A stretch of DNA of 64,000 bases from NCBI GenBank assembly GCA_019421345.1, contig JAHZFL010000001.1, positions 275,252 through 339,251 of the forward strand, given 5' to 3'. A program made the translations under genes and the position numbers. The first letter of the stretch is position 1. Each line of letters opens with the position of its first letter. The notes under the pieces were generated by a model, which had not been told where the DNA came from, searched no databases, and saw nothing but the letters and a program-made list of their open reading frames with translations. The DNA comes from Roseburia sp. (lineage in GTDB: Bacteria; Bacillota; Clostridia; Lachnospirales; Lachnospiraceae). Below, piece after piece: positions 24,749 to 32,998 of this stretch.

Positions 24749-24784
24749 AAGCCTGACTATATTTTCCCAAACACAGTCAGGCTT
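24749..24784 (-). terminator. Hairpin between the HMA gene and the ATPase gene
   Basis: Perfect 10-bp arms AAGCCTGACT and AGTCAGGCTT around a 16-nt loop, 15 bases past the HMA stop. There is no T-run after it, so it may only stabilise or weakly end the upstream message. Confidence 0.45.
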
Positions 24785-24798
24785 ATCCGCTTCTTATG

Positions 24799-25017
24799 CT
24801 ACATCAGAATCTTGCAGTCAGGCTCTACCTTCGCACAGGCAGAAACAACCTCCTTCATGATCTCATCAAAGCGTTCCTCGTCCGCCTCGATCGTCAGCTT
24901 CTGCGTCATAAAGCTGACCGTCGCGTCCGTCACTCCCTCGATATGCCTAATGGCATCCTCCATCTTTGCCGCACAGTTTGCACAGTCCAAATCCTGTAAC
25001 TTAAATTTCTTTTTCAT
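24799..25017 (-). CDS. Small heavy-metal-associated (HMA) domain protein
   Basis: A 72-residue cytosolic metallochaperone-like protein with one ferredoxin-like HMA fold. The start is 25017 (MKKKFKLQDLDCANCAAKME), with GGAGGG upstream; the longer frame lacks a site. Metal ligands are C12 and C15 in DCANCA. The preceding D11 is typical of HMA domains linked to Zn/Cd pumps rather than copper (which have MxC). It lies between the ArsR sensor and the ATPase and probably hands metal to that pump, which lacks its own N-terminal domain. Confidence 0.9.
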   Translation of the reverse strand: MKKKFKLQDLDCANCAAKMEDAIRHIEGVTDATVSFMTQKLTIEADEERFDEIMKEVVSACAKVEPDCKILM

Positions 25018-25030
25018 GATAATCCCTCCG

Positions 25031-25390
25031 TCACTCCTCAATATGTTCCTTGCCCTGGGCAATAATTGCTCTCACATGTCCGTCCGCCAGAGAGTAAAAT
25101 ACGGATTTGCCTTCCCTGCGGTTCTTGACCAGCTTCGCCTGCTTTAAGATACGAAGCTGATGAGAAATCGCGGGCTGTGTCATTCCAAGTGCCTGTGCGA
25201 TGTCGCAGACGCACAGCTCCGCCTCAAAGAGTACATACAAAATCCTGATTCTCGTGGAATCACCGAATACCTTAAACAGCTCTGCCAGATCGTAAAGCTC
25301 CTCCTCCCGCGGCATATGCTCGGTCGCCCTGCCGATCAGCTCCTGATGCACCTCTGTGCTCTCACAGCACTCCAATTCCATGCCTGCCAT
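25031..25390 (-). CDS. ArsR/SmtB-family metal-sensing repressor
   Basis: A 119-residue winged-helix repressor. The recognition region is GMTQPAISHQLRILKQAKLVK. Two metal sites known in this family can both be seen: the alpha-3N type (C8, C9 at the N-terminus with C60 and C62 in ELCVCDIA) and the alpha-5 type (D103, H105, H116, E119 in the last helix). This matches CadC-like sensors of Zn, Cd or Pb. It starts the operon with the HMA protein and ATPase, and a strong promoter with an overlapping inverted repeat lies just upstream. Confidence 0.94.
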   Translation of the reverse strand: MAGMELECCESTEVHQELIGRATEHMPREEELYDLAELFKVFGDSTRIRILYVLFEAELCVCDIAQALGMTQPAISHQLRILKQAKLVKNRREGKSVFYSLADGHVRAIIAQGKEHIEE

Positions 25391-25418
25391 ATTTTCACCT
25401 CTCCTTCCATGCTTTGAA

Positions 25419-25472
25419 CATATGAATATTTGTTTATATGTTTATGATATACTTGAAAAAGAAATTTGTCAA
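25419..25472 (-). promoter_or_regulatory. Promoter and operator of the arsR-HMA-ATPase operon
   Basis: Minus strand: perfect TTGACA (25472-25467), 17 bases, TATCAT (25449-25444). An imperfect 10-2-10 inverted repeat CATATGAATA/TGTTTATATG (25419-25440, 8 of 10 paired) covers the start point. It resembles operators of the SmtB/CzrA family. Confidence 0.75.
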
Positions 25473-25479
25473 CACATTT

Positions 25480-25863
25480 TTATTTTATCTTTGCCTGTGC
25501 CTTTTCCAAAAATTTCTCGTTGTTAATAATAAAACGCTCGTGCGTTCCCTCACCGATCACGCCCGCCGCATCGTATGCCTTCACGGTAAAGACCAGACGC
25601 TTTCTGTCAACCTCCACCAGCGTGGTCTCACAGGTCACCTCCATGCCGACCGGAGTTGCTGCCGTGTGCTTTACATCAATCAGCGTGCCGACCGTTCCCG
25701 TTCCCTCCTCCAGCGCGCTCTCCACGCTGCGGCTTGCCGTATTTTCCATCAGGGCGATCATCGCCGGTGTTGCGAATACCGGAAGTGTACCGCTGCCCAT
25801 CGCCGCCGCTGTCGTCTCCTCCGTCACTGTGATCGTCTGTGTTCCCTTAATTCCTGCTTCCAT
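25480..25863 (-). CDS. Hot-dog fold thioesterase, FlK-like family
   Basis: A 127-residue single hot-dog domain, similar to the fluoroacetyl-CoA thioesterase group (GSGTLPVFATPAMIALMENTA in two parts around residues 23-43, then GMEVTCETTLVEVDRKRLVFTVKAYD). In that group the active-site Thr, Glu and His are used; T32, E40 and the H in GTHERF are candidates. Many Clostridia have such proteins, and most probably hydrolyse short acyl-CoA for housekeeping. It is monocistronic, between the feo terminator and the arsR promoter. Confidence 0.82.
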   Translation of the reverse strand: MEAGIKGTQTITVTEETTAAAMGSGTLPVFATPAMIALMENTASRSVESALEEGTGTVGTLIDVKHTAATPVGMEVTCETTLVEVDRKRLVFTVKAYDAAGVIGEGTHERFIINNEKFLEKAQAKIK

Positions 25864-25937
25864 GATTGTTCCTCCGTTTTTCTTTTGATCCGTTACTTTC
25901 GTCTCTACAATAGCATTTTCCCTTCATTTGTCAAGCC

Positions 25938-25976
25938 AAAAAGGAGTGTGCCGCAAAATCCGGCATCACTCCTTTT
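25938..25976 (-). terminator. Terminator of the feo operon
   Basis: AAAAAGGAGTG and CACTCCTTTT pair, extended by GCCG/CGGC with a one-base mismatch, with a T-run on the minus strand. About 30 bases past the small Cys-rich gene. Confidence 0.8.
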
Positions 25977-26003
25977 CGTTCTCATCTGTATCTTGTATTG
26001 CTC

Positions 26004-26141
26004 CTAATGACAGCCCCCGCCGCAATGACTGCAGTCTCCGCCGCACTGTATGGATTTTCCTTTTTTCTTATCGCGGATCATACTGCGGATCACCAGACCC
26101 ACAACAACTGCCAGTGCAATTCCAACAATCCATGTTCCCAT
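26004..26141 (-). CDS. FeoB-associated Cys-rich membrane protein
   Basis: A 45-residue protein found by reading the gap after feoB. It starts MGTWIVGIALAVVVGLVIR, one membrane span, continues with a basic MIRDKKKGKS stretch and ends in a cysteine cluster QCGGDCSHCGGGCH (four Cys, two His). AAGGAGGGAGTTT precedes the ATG. Small proteins of this kind are known next to FeoB in Firmicutes and may bind iron at the membrane exit. It is 14 bases after the feoB stop. Confidence 0.9.
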   Translation of the reverse strand: MGTWIVGIALAVVVGLVIRSMIRDKKKGKSIQCGGDCSHCGGGCH

Positions 26142-26155
26142 AAACTCCCTCCTTT

Positions 26156-28336
26156 TTATGCCTTTGCCATATGCTTCGTGCGCGCCTTTCGCATGCCGAC
26201 CTCCTTATGCGGACGAAACAGCAGATACAAAAATCCGGCAAGCACCAAGAGCGCCACCACGGTTCCCACACCGAACATCCCGGTCGTCGCCCATGTACCA
26301 ATCTGATAGATACACAGCGCTGCCACATATGCCAGCCCGCACTGATAACTGATCGCAATCCAAAACCACTTCGCACTGTTCATCTCGCGCTTGATCGCTC
26401 CCATCGCCGCAAAGCAGGGTGCACAAAGCAAATTAAATACTAAGAATGAATACGCTGCTACTCCACTCATTGTTCCCGCAAGCACGCTCCATATTTCTTC
26501 GCCCGCCTCGGAAACCTCTGCGAAACCAAACAAAATACCAAAGGTAGTTACAACGTTTTCTTTTGCGATCAGTCCTGTGACTGCCGCAACTGCCATCTTC
26601 CAGTCTCCCCAGCCAAGCGGCGCGAAAACAGGTGCGATAATATTTCCAATAAAAGATAATATGCTGTTATTTAATTCTTCGGGCGCAAGCATCCGAAATG
26701 CTCCGTCTACCCATCCAAAGCCCTGCAAAAACCAGAGCACGATCGCGGACAGCAAGATCACTGTTCCCGCCTTCTTAATAAAGGACCAGCCGCGCTCCCA
26801 CATACTTCTTAGCACATTGCCAACGGTAGGCATATGATATGCCGGAAGCTCCATGACAAACGGCGCAGGGTCTCCTGCAAACATTCTCGTTTTCTTTAAA
26901 ATAATACCTGAACATATGATTGCAGCAATTCCTACAAAATAAGCGCTCCATGCAACCCAACCTGCATTTCCGAAAAACGCGCCTGCAACAAGTGCAATGA
27001 TCGGCAGCTTTGCCCCACATGGGATAAAGGTCGTTGTCATAACCGTCATTTTGCGGTCTCTGTCATTCTCAATCGTACGGGACGCCATGATTCCCGGAAC
27101 GCCGCAACCACTTCCGATCAGCATCGGGATAAACGACTTTCCCGAAAGACCGAATTTGCGGAAAATACGATCCATGATGAATGCCACACGCGCCATATAG
27201 CCGCAGGATTCCAAAACGGCAAGGAATAAAAAGAGCACAAGCATCTGCGGCACGAAGCCAAGCACTGCACCGACGCCTCCGACAATCCCGTCCGCGATCA
27301 GACCGGTCAGCCAGTCTGCGCATCCGATTGCTTCCAGCGCTCCCGTCACTCCCGGAACGACCCACTCGCCAAACAAAGTCTCGTTTGTCCAGCCGGTCAG
27401 CCAGTCGCCCACCGTCGTTACCGAAATATAATACACTGCCCACATGATCAATGCAAAAATCGGCAGCGCCGCAAAACGGTTCGTCACAAACCTGTCTATT
27501 TTATCTGAAACAGTCAGCTTTCTTCCCGTATGCGCCTTTGTCACACACTCATCAATGATAGAAGAAATATAGACATAGCGCTCATTTGTGATAATGCTCT
27601 CGGTATCATCATCAAAGCAGTCCTCCAGCCTTGCAATCTCTGCGGACACATCCGGCAGCCGCTTCATCTGCCCGGAAACCTTATCATCCTTTTCCAGCAG
27701 CTTGATTGCAAAGAAACGCTTCTGCTCCTGCGGTATCTCCGTGCCAAGTCTTGCCGAAACGTCTGTGATCGCCTCCTCAACCTCCGGTGCGAAGGTATGA
27801 ACCGGAGCTACCGTCTCCTGCCTCCTTGCCAGCGCCGCCGCCTTTTCTGCCGCCTCCTTGATACCTGTACCTTTTAATGCCGAAATACGCACAACATCGC
27901 AGCCAAGCTTTGCAGCCAGCTTATCAATATGTATGACATCGCCGTTCTTTTCCACAATGTCCATCATATTTACCGCCATGATCACCGGAATGCCAAGCTC
28001 CATGATCTGGGTCGACAGATACAGATTGCGCTCAATATTCGTTCCGTCCACAATATTAAGAATCGCATCGGGACGCTCACCAATCAAATAATTTCTCGCA
28101 ACGACCTCCTCCAGGGTATAGGGCGACAGAGAATAAATTCCCGGCAAATCTATAATCGTGACATCCTTATCATTTTTTAACTTTCCCTCTTTCTTTTCCA
28201 CCGTAACGCCCGGCCAGTTTCCGACAAACTGATTGGAACCCGTAAGCGCGTTGAACAGCGTTGTTTTTCCGCAGTTTGGATTTCCTGCCAATGCAATTTT
28301 TATTGCCAATTTTCCGTTCCTCTTTTCCATCATCAT
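26156..28336 (-). CDS. feoB: Ferrous iron transporter, FeoB
   Basis: A 726-residue Fe(II) permease. The N-terminal G domain has GNPNCGKTTLFNALTG (near 17-32), the G3 DLPGIYSL and G4 NMMD. Two Gate regions follow with GYMARVAFIMDR and GSGCGVPGIMASRT, and a series of about eleven spans. Three ATG codons in a row (MMM) start the frame; no strong ribosome site is visible, so the exact first Met is open and FeoA-coupled translation is possible. A TTAG/CTAA palindrome lies in the 45-base gap before it. Confidence 0.96.
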   Translation of the reverse strand: MMMEKRNGKLAIKIALAGNPNCGKTTLFNALTGSNQFVGNWPGVTVEKKEGKLKNDKDVTIIDLPGIYSLSPYTLEEVVARNYLIGERPDAILNIVDGTNIERNLYLSTQIMELGIPVIMAVNMMDIVEKNGDVIHIDKLAAKLGCDVVRISALKGTGIKEAAEKAAALARRQETVAPVHTFAPEVEEAITDVSARLGTEIPQEQKRFFAIKLLEKDDKVSGQMKRLPDVSAEIARLEDCFDDDTESIITNERYVYISSIIDECVTKAHTGRKLTVSDKIDRFVTNRFAALPIFALIMWAVYYISVTTVGDWLTGWTNETLFGEWVVPGVTGALEAIGCADWLTGLIADGIVGGVGAVLGFVPQMLVLFLFLAVLESCGYMARVAFIMDRIFRKFGLSGKSFIPMLIGSGCGVPGIMASRTIENDRDRKMTVMTTTFIPCGAKLPIIALVAGAFFGNAGWVAWSAYFVGIAAIICSGIILKKTRMFAGDPAPFVMELPAYHMPTVGNVLRSMWERGWSFIKKAGTVILLSAIVLWFLQGFGWVDGAFRMLAPEELNNSILSFIGNIIAPVFAPLGWGDWKMAVAAVTGLIAKENVVTTFGILFGFAEVSEAGEEIWSVLAGTMSGVAAYSFLVFNLLCAPCFAAMGAIKREMNSAKWFWIAISYQCGLAYVAALCIYQIGTWATTGMFGVGTVVALLVLAGFLYLLFRPHKEVGMRKARTKHMAKA

Positions 28337-28348
28337 TGTTCTTTATAA

Positions 28349-28364
28349 GTTAGTTTTAGCTAAC
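28349..28364 (-). promoter_or_regulatory. Second iron-type operator, before feoB
   Basis: GTTAG and CTAAC arms around a 6-base centre in the gap between feoA and feoB, 12 bases before the first feoB ATG. It resembles the arms of the feoA operator and the DtxR/IdeR family site. Confidence 0.6.
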
Positions 28365-28381
28365 ATATATACAAAAAATTT

Positions 28382-28603
28382 TTATTCCACCTCTATCATC
28401 TGCGCGTCCGCTTTTCTAAGCGACAGCTCATAGCCTCTGACCGTAACCTCGATCGGATCACCAAGCGGAGCCACCTTTCTGATATAGACCTCCACTCCCT
28501 TAGTGATGCCCATATCCATAATCCTTCTCTTTACCGGCCCCTCGCCCGACAGCTTACGGACAGAAACTGTCTGCCCGCAGGCAATCTGATTTAACGTTTT
28601 CAT
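28382..28603 (-). CDS. feoA: FeoA-type SH3-like protein (second copy)
   Basis: A 73-residue SH3-fold protein needed for FeoB activity. The start at 28603 (MKTLNQIACGQTVSVRKL) has AAGGGAG upstream. The sequence follows the family (GPVKRRIMDMGITKGVEVYIRKVAPLGDPIEV in two segments; VRGYELSLRKADA at the end). It sits between the first FeoA and FeoB. Confidence 0.94.
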   Translation of the reverse strand: MKTLNQIACGQTVSVRKLSGEGPVKRRIMDMGITKGVEVYIRKVAPLGDPIEVTVRGYELSLRKADAQMIEVE

Positions 28604-28628
28604 TTCGTGCTCCCTTTCTGTATAACTC

Positions 28629-28838
28629 TTACACAATGATTCTGTTTGCCATATCTTTTCCGATGGCAACCCTCGAATCCTTAATATTCACGATCATATT
28701 TCCGTCTGTTCGGGATATGACAGTCACCATGCCGCCTGTCACAAATCCGAGTTTTTCCAAAAAACGCTTTGTTTCTTCCTTACCCCCAATCTTCTTAATC
28801 CGATTGGGCTCTCCCTCTTTTACCATTGATAACGGCAT
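28629..28838 (-). CDS. feoA: FeoA-type SH3-like protein (first copy)
   Basis: A 69-residue protein of the same fold but a different sequence from the next gene (GEPNRIKKIGGKEETKRFLEKLGF; then GGMVTVISRTDGNMIVNIKDSRVAIG). Start at 28838 with GGAGAG 6 bases upstream. It lies first in the iron uptake operon, directly behind the iron-type operator. Two tandem FeoA proteins before FeoB is a known clostridial arrangement. Confidence 0.93.
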   Translation of the reverse strand: MPLSMVKEGEPNRIKKIGGKEETKRFLEKLGFVTGGMVTVISRTDGNMIVNIKDSRVAIGKDMANRIIV

Positions 28839-28876
28839 AAGCGTCTCTCCTTTCAGAATCATTCCTTGCTTTCAAC

Positions 28877-28908
28877 GTTAGTATATACTAACAAAAGTTA
28901 GTTGTCAA
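28877..28908 (-). promoter_or_regulatory. feo promoter with overlapping TTAG/CTAA operators
   Basis: Minus strand: TTGACA (28908-28903), 17 bases, TATACT (28885-28880). The perfect 16-bp palindrome of GTTAG and CTAAC halves around TATATA (28877-28892) covers the -10. A third half-site in the spacer makes a second CTAAC-TTTT-GTTAG palindrome. Such sites fit a DtxR-like iron repressor. Its gene is not in this window. Confidence 0.8.
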
Positions 28909-29140
28909 TAACTTTTTTCTGCCAAACATCAATTTTTATTTCATAAGCAATACTTAAAGCGATCGGTCAGGTTCTTCGGCAATGGCAGACGGCAGCACTT
29001 TTATTTTGACACACAGGTGCATAAAATCCATTTTCAAAACGAGGAAACCGCTGGAAAACAACATGTCCGTGTGCTAAAATGAAAGAACAGCACAAAACAA
29101 TCATCAGGAATTTTTATAATGAGCAGAGAAGGACGCATAT
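28893..29140. other. Non-coding gap between the feo promoter and the gene at 29141
   Basis: Only the -35 region of the feo promoter on the left. On the plus strand a possible TGGAAA, 17 bases, TAAAAT promoter lies at about 29050-29080 before the next gene. I see no RNA gene or repeat. Confidence 0.35.
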
Positions 29141-29578
29141 ATGAAAAAGAAAGCATGGATGATCAGCGCTATCACTATTGCAATACTGGCACTCAGCTAC
29201 TATATGATCGGGGATCCTTTCATAGCCTATCACAACTTTCGTCTGAAACAGAGTATTGCTGCGATTTCCAAACCAACTGTAACGTTAAATGAAATCGTTC
29301 CGTTTGAGTGGGATACCGTTTATACGTTTGCCCCTTACACATCCCGTTCTGAAATCGAAGAAATTATTGGCTTTAAAAGCAATGCGATCCGGGAAACGGT
29401 AAGCGAAGGAATGGTTCAGCTATTATTCGTAAAAGACAGCACTGTCTGCGGCAGCATTTGCGGATATGCTGAAAATTTGGGATATTCTGTTCATTTTAGC
29501 GATAAAGTAGAGCTGACGGACAACAAACAATTTGATGTAAACATACAAGACGGTATCGTGTATTTGACAGAAAAATAG
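29141..29578 (+). CDS. Small membrane-anchored protein of unknown function
   Basis: 145 residues: an N-terminal basic start and one membrane span (MKKKAWMISAITIAILALSYY), then an extracytoplasmic domain of about 115 residues with two cysteines close together (TVCGSICGY, near 102-108) that could form a disulfide. GAGAAGGA lies 8 bases before the ATG. I do not recognise a named family. It stands alone between feo and the GGDEF gene, on the plus strand, and its 3' end faces that of the GGDEF gene. Confidence 0.75.
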   Translation: MKKKAWMISAITIAILALSYYMIGDPFIAYHNFRLKQSIAAISKPTVTLNEIVPFEWDTVYTFAPYTSRSEIEEIIGFKSNAIRETVSEGMVQLLFVKDSTVCGSICGYAENLGYSVHFSDKVELTDNKQFDVNIQDGIVYLTEK

Positions 29579-29665
29579 CTTTCTAAAATCAGAAAATATC
29601 AAAAATAAAATATCCACAGCAGTACCGCTGTGCTTTGGCTTCTGCATTTTAGCGCCTATCACGGT

Positions 29666-31585
29666 CTATTTCTCGTCCTTACTTTTTTCTGCTATCCGGT
29701 ATCCGTTCCTTCCTGCTTCCTTTACTTTATACAGTGCCTCATCTGCGCGTTCATATAATAGGTCAAACGTTCGGCAATCTTCGTCCGTTAATGCGATCCC
29801 GATGGATGCACTGATCTCGATATATTCCCCATCTTTATGATAACACTTATTCAACAAGCCGTTCAGCTCGCCGATACGCTTCTCAAAGAGTGAAATTTCC
29901 TGTATATTTTTCACAAACACCACAAACTCGTCTCCTCCAAGACGCCCTACAACGTCTTCACTTCTGAAAAAGCAGTATAGTGTGTCCGCCACCTCTTTCA
30001 AAAGCATATCCCCTGTTTTATGCCCCATATTATCATTAATCTTTTTAAAATAATCAATATCTATGATCAATAAAGCGCCATACTCATTCTTTGGATCAAC
30101 ACTTCCCATCATGACATTCATTCTTCTTATAAAAGCTTCCCGATTATATAGCTTCGTCAAATAATCAATTTCTGCTTTTTTTTCTATTTTTTTAATATCA
30201 TTAAGATGGTCTGAAATCCGTTTCTCTTTCTCTTTTTGCTCATCATAATTTTCCAAAACACCGTATACCTTAGCTCCGCTGCTGCTTTGATCATCCTTTG
30301 CAACTCTCACGCGCATCCATCTCTTTGCACTTCCTATCTGTACATGAATGACTGTGGGGACAAATGTTTTCCACTTATCAAAAATACATTGATATATTTG
30401 ATTATATTCATCCAAACTATCCGGCAGGATAATTCCCTTTTTGTACAAATTTTGCGGCATCACATCTGCAAAGGAAAAGGTTGCTATCACATCCCTTTTC
30501 GGGTATCCATAAAAAGAAATCTGCGCTAATTCTCTGTTGACAAAAAACGGTATATCTTTGGTACTCTTGAGTGCCGCTTTAAATATTCCGTTTATCATTT
30601 CCATTTCCTGTGTATGCTTTATATTTTCTCGATATAGCCTGTAAATAAAATTATAGATCGCGATACACACCAGCATAAGCCCAATCACACTGATCACCCA
30701 AAGGTGTCTTCCAACCCTTCGTATATCACTTATATGGCTATGCTCCTCATCGATCTCCTGCACACAGAATAAATACCAATCATTAACCTCAAACGGGAAA
30801 TAGCTGACATACATCACCCGTCCAGCCTCTTGAAAATAAAACTTTCCGCTCATTCTTTTTGTTATATTTTCATAGATTTTCTGTTTATTACCTCCATTTA
30901 GATAAGCATAATCATCCAATTCCTTCCAGCCTGCCCCTTTTCCCATACTGCCGTTTTCAGCAAATCCCAAGTCTGTTTTTGAAGAAATAATATAATTGCC
31001 CTTATGATCAACGAGCTGAAAATATTTATACCGGTCTTGATCCAATTGAATATCGCCTATCATTTTTTCAACCTTTAGCTGCGCCCAAAGAATTGTCCCC
31101 ATGTCATCTTTATTTTTAAGCGGAACTGCAAGAAAAATAAACATCTCATCGTCCTTTTCCCATATATCGGAAATATACCTCTGTTTATTTTCAATACTGC
31201 TGCACATACGTTCATACGAAGCTGCATCCATACGCTCTCTTATATCCGCTCCATACAAGTCAACAATTCCTATCGCCTCAAATCCCAAAAACTTCTGTGC
31301 CTCATGAAACATATTTCCTTCGGCTGACACAAAAATATTTTCCTGCTTGACACAGGTTGCCATCATAGCAAGGATATGTAGATAGCTTTCCAGTTCTAAT
31401 TCCAAGCTTTTTTTTATATAGAAAGACATCTCCTCAATCTGCTGTTCCGAATGCTCCATCGATATAGCATATACTTTTTTATTAAAGTACATAAAACCAA
31501 GACTTTCAACAAACAGTGTAATGCCTGTGGCAATGATCAGTACGGTAATGCGTTTAAACTTTTTTAGTAAAATTTTTGATTTCAA
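29666..31585 (-). CDS. Membrane diguanylate cyclase with extracytoplasmic sensor (Cache-like) and GGDEF domain
   Basis: A 639-residue enzyme that makes cyclic-di-GMP. A membrane span (FKRITVLIIATGITLFVESLGF) is followed by an outer sensor of about 260 residues of Cache type (IWEKDDEMFIFLAVPLKN; YFPFEVNDWYLFCV), a second span (HLWVISVIGLMLVCIAIYNFIY), a PAS-like stretch and the GGDEF domain. The signature GGDEF is at 550-554 and the inhibitory RxxD (RSED) at 541-544, so it should be active and feedback-controlled. Translation seems to start at TTG (31585) just behind a run of ten G; the next Met is after the first span. Confidence 0.93.
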   Translation of the reverse strand: MKSKILLKKFKRITVLIIATGITLFVESLGFMYFNKKVYAISMEHSEQQIEEMSFYIKKSLELELESYLHILAMMATCVKQENIFVSAEGNMFHEAQKFLGFEAIGIVDLYGADIRERMDAASYERMCSSIENKQRYISDIWEKDDEMFIFLAVPLKNKDDMGTILWAQLKVEKMIGDIQLDQDRYKYFQLVDHKGNYIISSKTDLGFAENGSMGKGAGWKELDDYAYLNGGNKQKIYENITKRMSGKFYFQEAGRVMYVSYFPFEVNDWYLFCVQEIDEEHSHISDIRRVGRHLWVISVIGLMLVCIAIYNFIYRLYRENIKHTQEMEMINGIFKAALKSTKDIPFFVNRELAQISFYGYPKRDVIATFSFADVMPQNLYKKGIILPDSLDEYNQIYQCIFDKWKTFVPTVIHVQIGSAKRWMRVRVAKDDQSSSGAKVYGVLENYDEQKEKEKRISDHLNDIKKIEKKAEIDYLTKLYNREAFIRRMNVMMGSVDPKNEYGALLIIDIDYFKKINDNMGHKTGDMLLKEVADTLYCFFRSEDVVGRLGGDEFVVFVKNIQEISLFEKRIGELNGLLNKCYHKDGEYIEISASIGIALTDEDCRTFDLLYERADEALYKVKEAGRNGYRIAEKSKDEK

Positions 31586-31599
31586 AATTCCCCCCCCCC
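31586..31599 (-). repeat. Poly-G tract (10 G) just before the GGDEF start codon
   Basis: C31590-C31599 on the plus strand, i.e. ten G on the coding strand, 4 bases before the TTG start. It is the only candidate ribosome binding site. Such homopolymers are prone to slippage, which would alter spacing and hence expression. Confidence 0.7.
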
Positions 31600-31723
31600 T
31601 TATTTTTTAGAATATTCATCTAAAAACTTTTTATTTTTCTTTTATTTGTAAATTTATTTGAATTTTCTGATATTTTTTTTGCGAGCCTACGATAGGGCTG
31701 AATGATTCCTCCGCTGCAACAAT

Positions 31724-32128
31724 TCATCTTTTGCAAGCATGCTCATAATCCCCCAGCTTTCTATGAAGAAGCTGCTGTTCAAATGCAAATCGTCGAAGCT
31801 TAGCCTCCACCAATAAATCCTGCGCTACAAATTGGCATCCATATCCCCACACATCCTCGTCCGATGTCGGAATCTGATTTATGATAACCGCCTCAAGCTT
31901 CCATTTGTTTTCGCCAATCGGCAGTGTAAAAAAAATATGACTGCCCACTAAAAAAATCTGTTCGGACCAAAAAAGCATCCCCCTCGCACTGATATTTTTC
32001 ACCGACGCATGGACGGGGTCTTCGCACATTGGACTCTGCACACAAATATTTATATCCACAGGAACACGAAAATCCTTTCTCAGATTCTGAATCTCCTGTT
32101 TTAATTTTTTTACACGAATATTTTTCAT
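31724..32128 (-). CDS. PilZ-domain cyclic-di-GMP receptor
   Basis: A 134-residue PilZ protein (start MKNIRVKKLKQE at 32128; longer starts overlap the EAL gene). The cyclic-di-GMP binding signature is present: RKDFR (RxxxR) near residue 17-21 and NISARG (NxSxxG) near 47-52. Strand pattern continues with WKLEAVIINQIP and WGYGCQFV. It is 7 bases after the EAL gene with GTGAGGGA as ribosome site. It is probably the local effector of the cyclic-di-GMP genes around it. Confidence 0.87.
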   Translation of the reverse strand: MKNIRVKKLKQEIQNLRKDFRVPVDINICVQSPMCEDPVHASVKNISARGMLFWSEQIFLVGSHIFFTLPIGENKWKLEAVIINQIPTSDEDVWGYGCQFVAQDLLVEAKLRRFAFEQQLLHRKLGDYEHACKR

Positions 32129-32135
32129 CCCTGAT

Positions 32136-32975
32136 CTATCCCTCACTTTCACCATAATATTTTGCAAATAATTCATGAATTTGCTCCACTTCCATTGGCT
32201 TATAATAATAAAAGCCCTGGATGAGATCGCACCTTGCCTCTTTTGCCGTCCGGTTTTGCAGCTCTGTCTCCACACCTTCTACACAAACTCTTTTGCCCAA
32301 CTGATGGCAGGCAAAAATCAGACTTGCGATAAATGCACGTTTTTCTGCGGAATCTCCTATTTCCAGCAATAAAGAGCGGTCAAACTTAATGATACTGCAT
32401 GGATAATGCAAGAGAACACGAAGCGAAGAATAACCGCTTCCAAAATCATCCAAGGCAATACCAATCCCCAGCTTCCCACACGCCTGTACAAACCTTTCTA
32501 ATTTTTCCGGCTGCTTATCCATGCAGCTTTCCGTCATTTCCAGTATGATATGTTCTCCGTCCATATCATACTTTAGAAGAACCTGACGAATAAATTCTAT
32601 AAAGTTCTCATCATAAATCTGCTGCAGACTCATGTTTATCGTGAGATAAAAATCAGGAAAATATCTAAGAATATACGAACAGGCGCAGACTCCCCGCTCA
32701 AATACCCAGCGTCCTATTTCACAAAACACATACTCCTGTTCAATTAACGGAATAAAAATTTCAGGCGAAATCTCCCGCTCTTTAAATCTCCAACGCAAAA
32801 GTGTCTCACCTGCCACAGGCTGTCCGCCTGCGGCAGTAACGACCGGCTGAATGACAATACGGAAATTTGTCATTCCCGCTATGATATTTTCTTTCAAATG
32901 CTTCTTTAGAGCAGAAAGCTCCTCAAACTCTTGCATGGCTGCATCAGAATTGTCTGTATAAGGTTTCTTCTTCAA
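32136..32975 (-). CDS. EAL-domain protein (cyclic-di-GMP phosphodiesterase)
   Basis: About 279 residues of cytosolic EAL domain. Catalytic residues are kept: E in GETLLRW (the EAL position), N in INMSL, E in LEMTES, the DD pair in LDDFGSGYSSL, K and D in IIKFDRSL, E in CVEGVET and Q in QGFYYYKP. The degenerate EAL to ETL change keeps the metal-binding glutamate, so activity is likely. No ATG is near; a TTG at 32975 has GGAAGGAAG upstream, while a TTG at 32993 is too close to its site. It begins just after the MCP stop, in one operon with MCP and PilZ. Confidence 0.9.
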   Translation of the reverse strand: MKKKPYTDNSDAAMQEFEELSALKKHLKENIIAGMTNFRIVIQPVVTAAGGQPVAGETLLRWRFKEREISPEIFIPLIEQEYVFCEIGRWVFERGVCACSYILRYFPDFYLTINMSLQQIYDENFIEFIRQVLLKYDMDGEHIILEMTESCMDKQPEKLERFVQACGKLGIGIALDDFGSGYSSLRVLLHYPCSIIKFDRSLLLEIGDSAEKRAFIASLIFACHQLGKRVCVEGVETELQNRTAKEARCDLIQGFYYYKPMEVEQIHELFAKYYGESEG

Positions 32976-32998
32976 GTACTTTCTTCCTTCCAAGCCTT

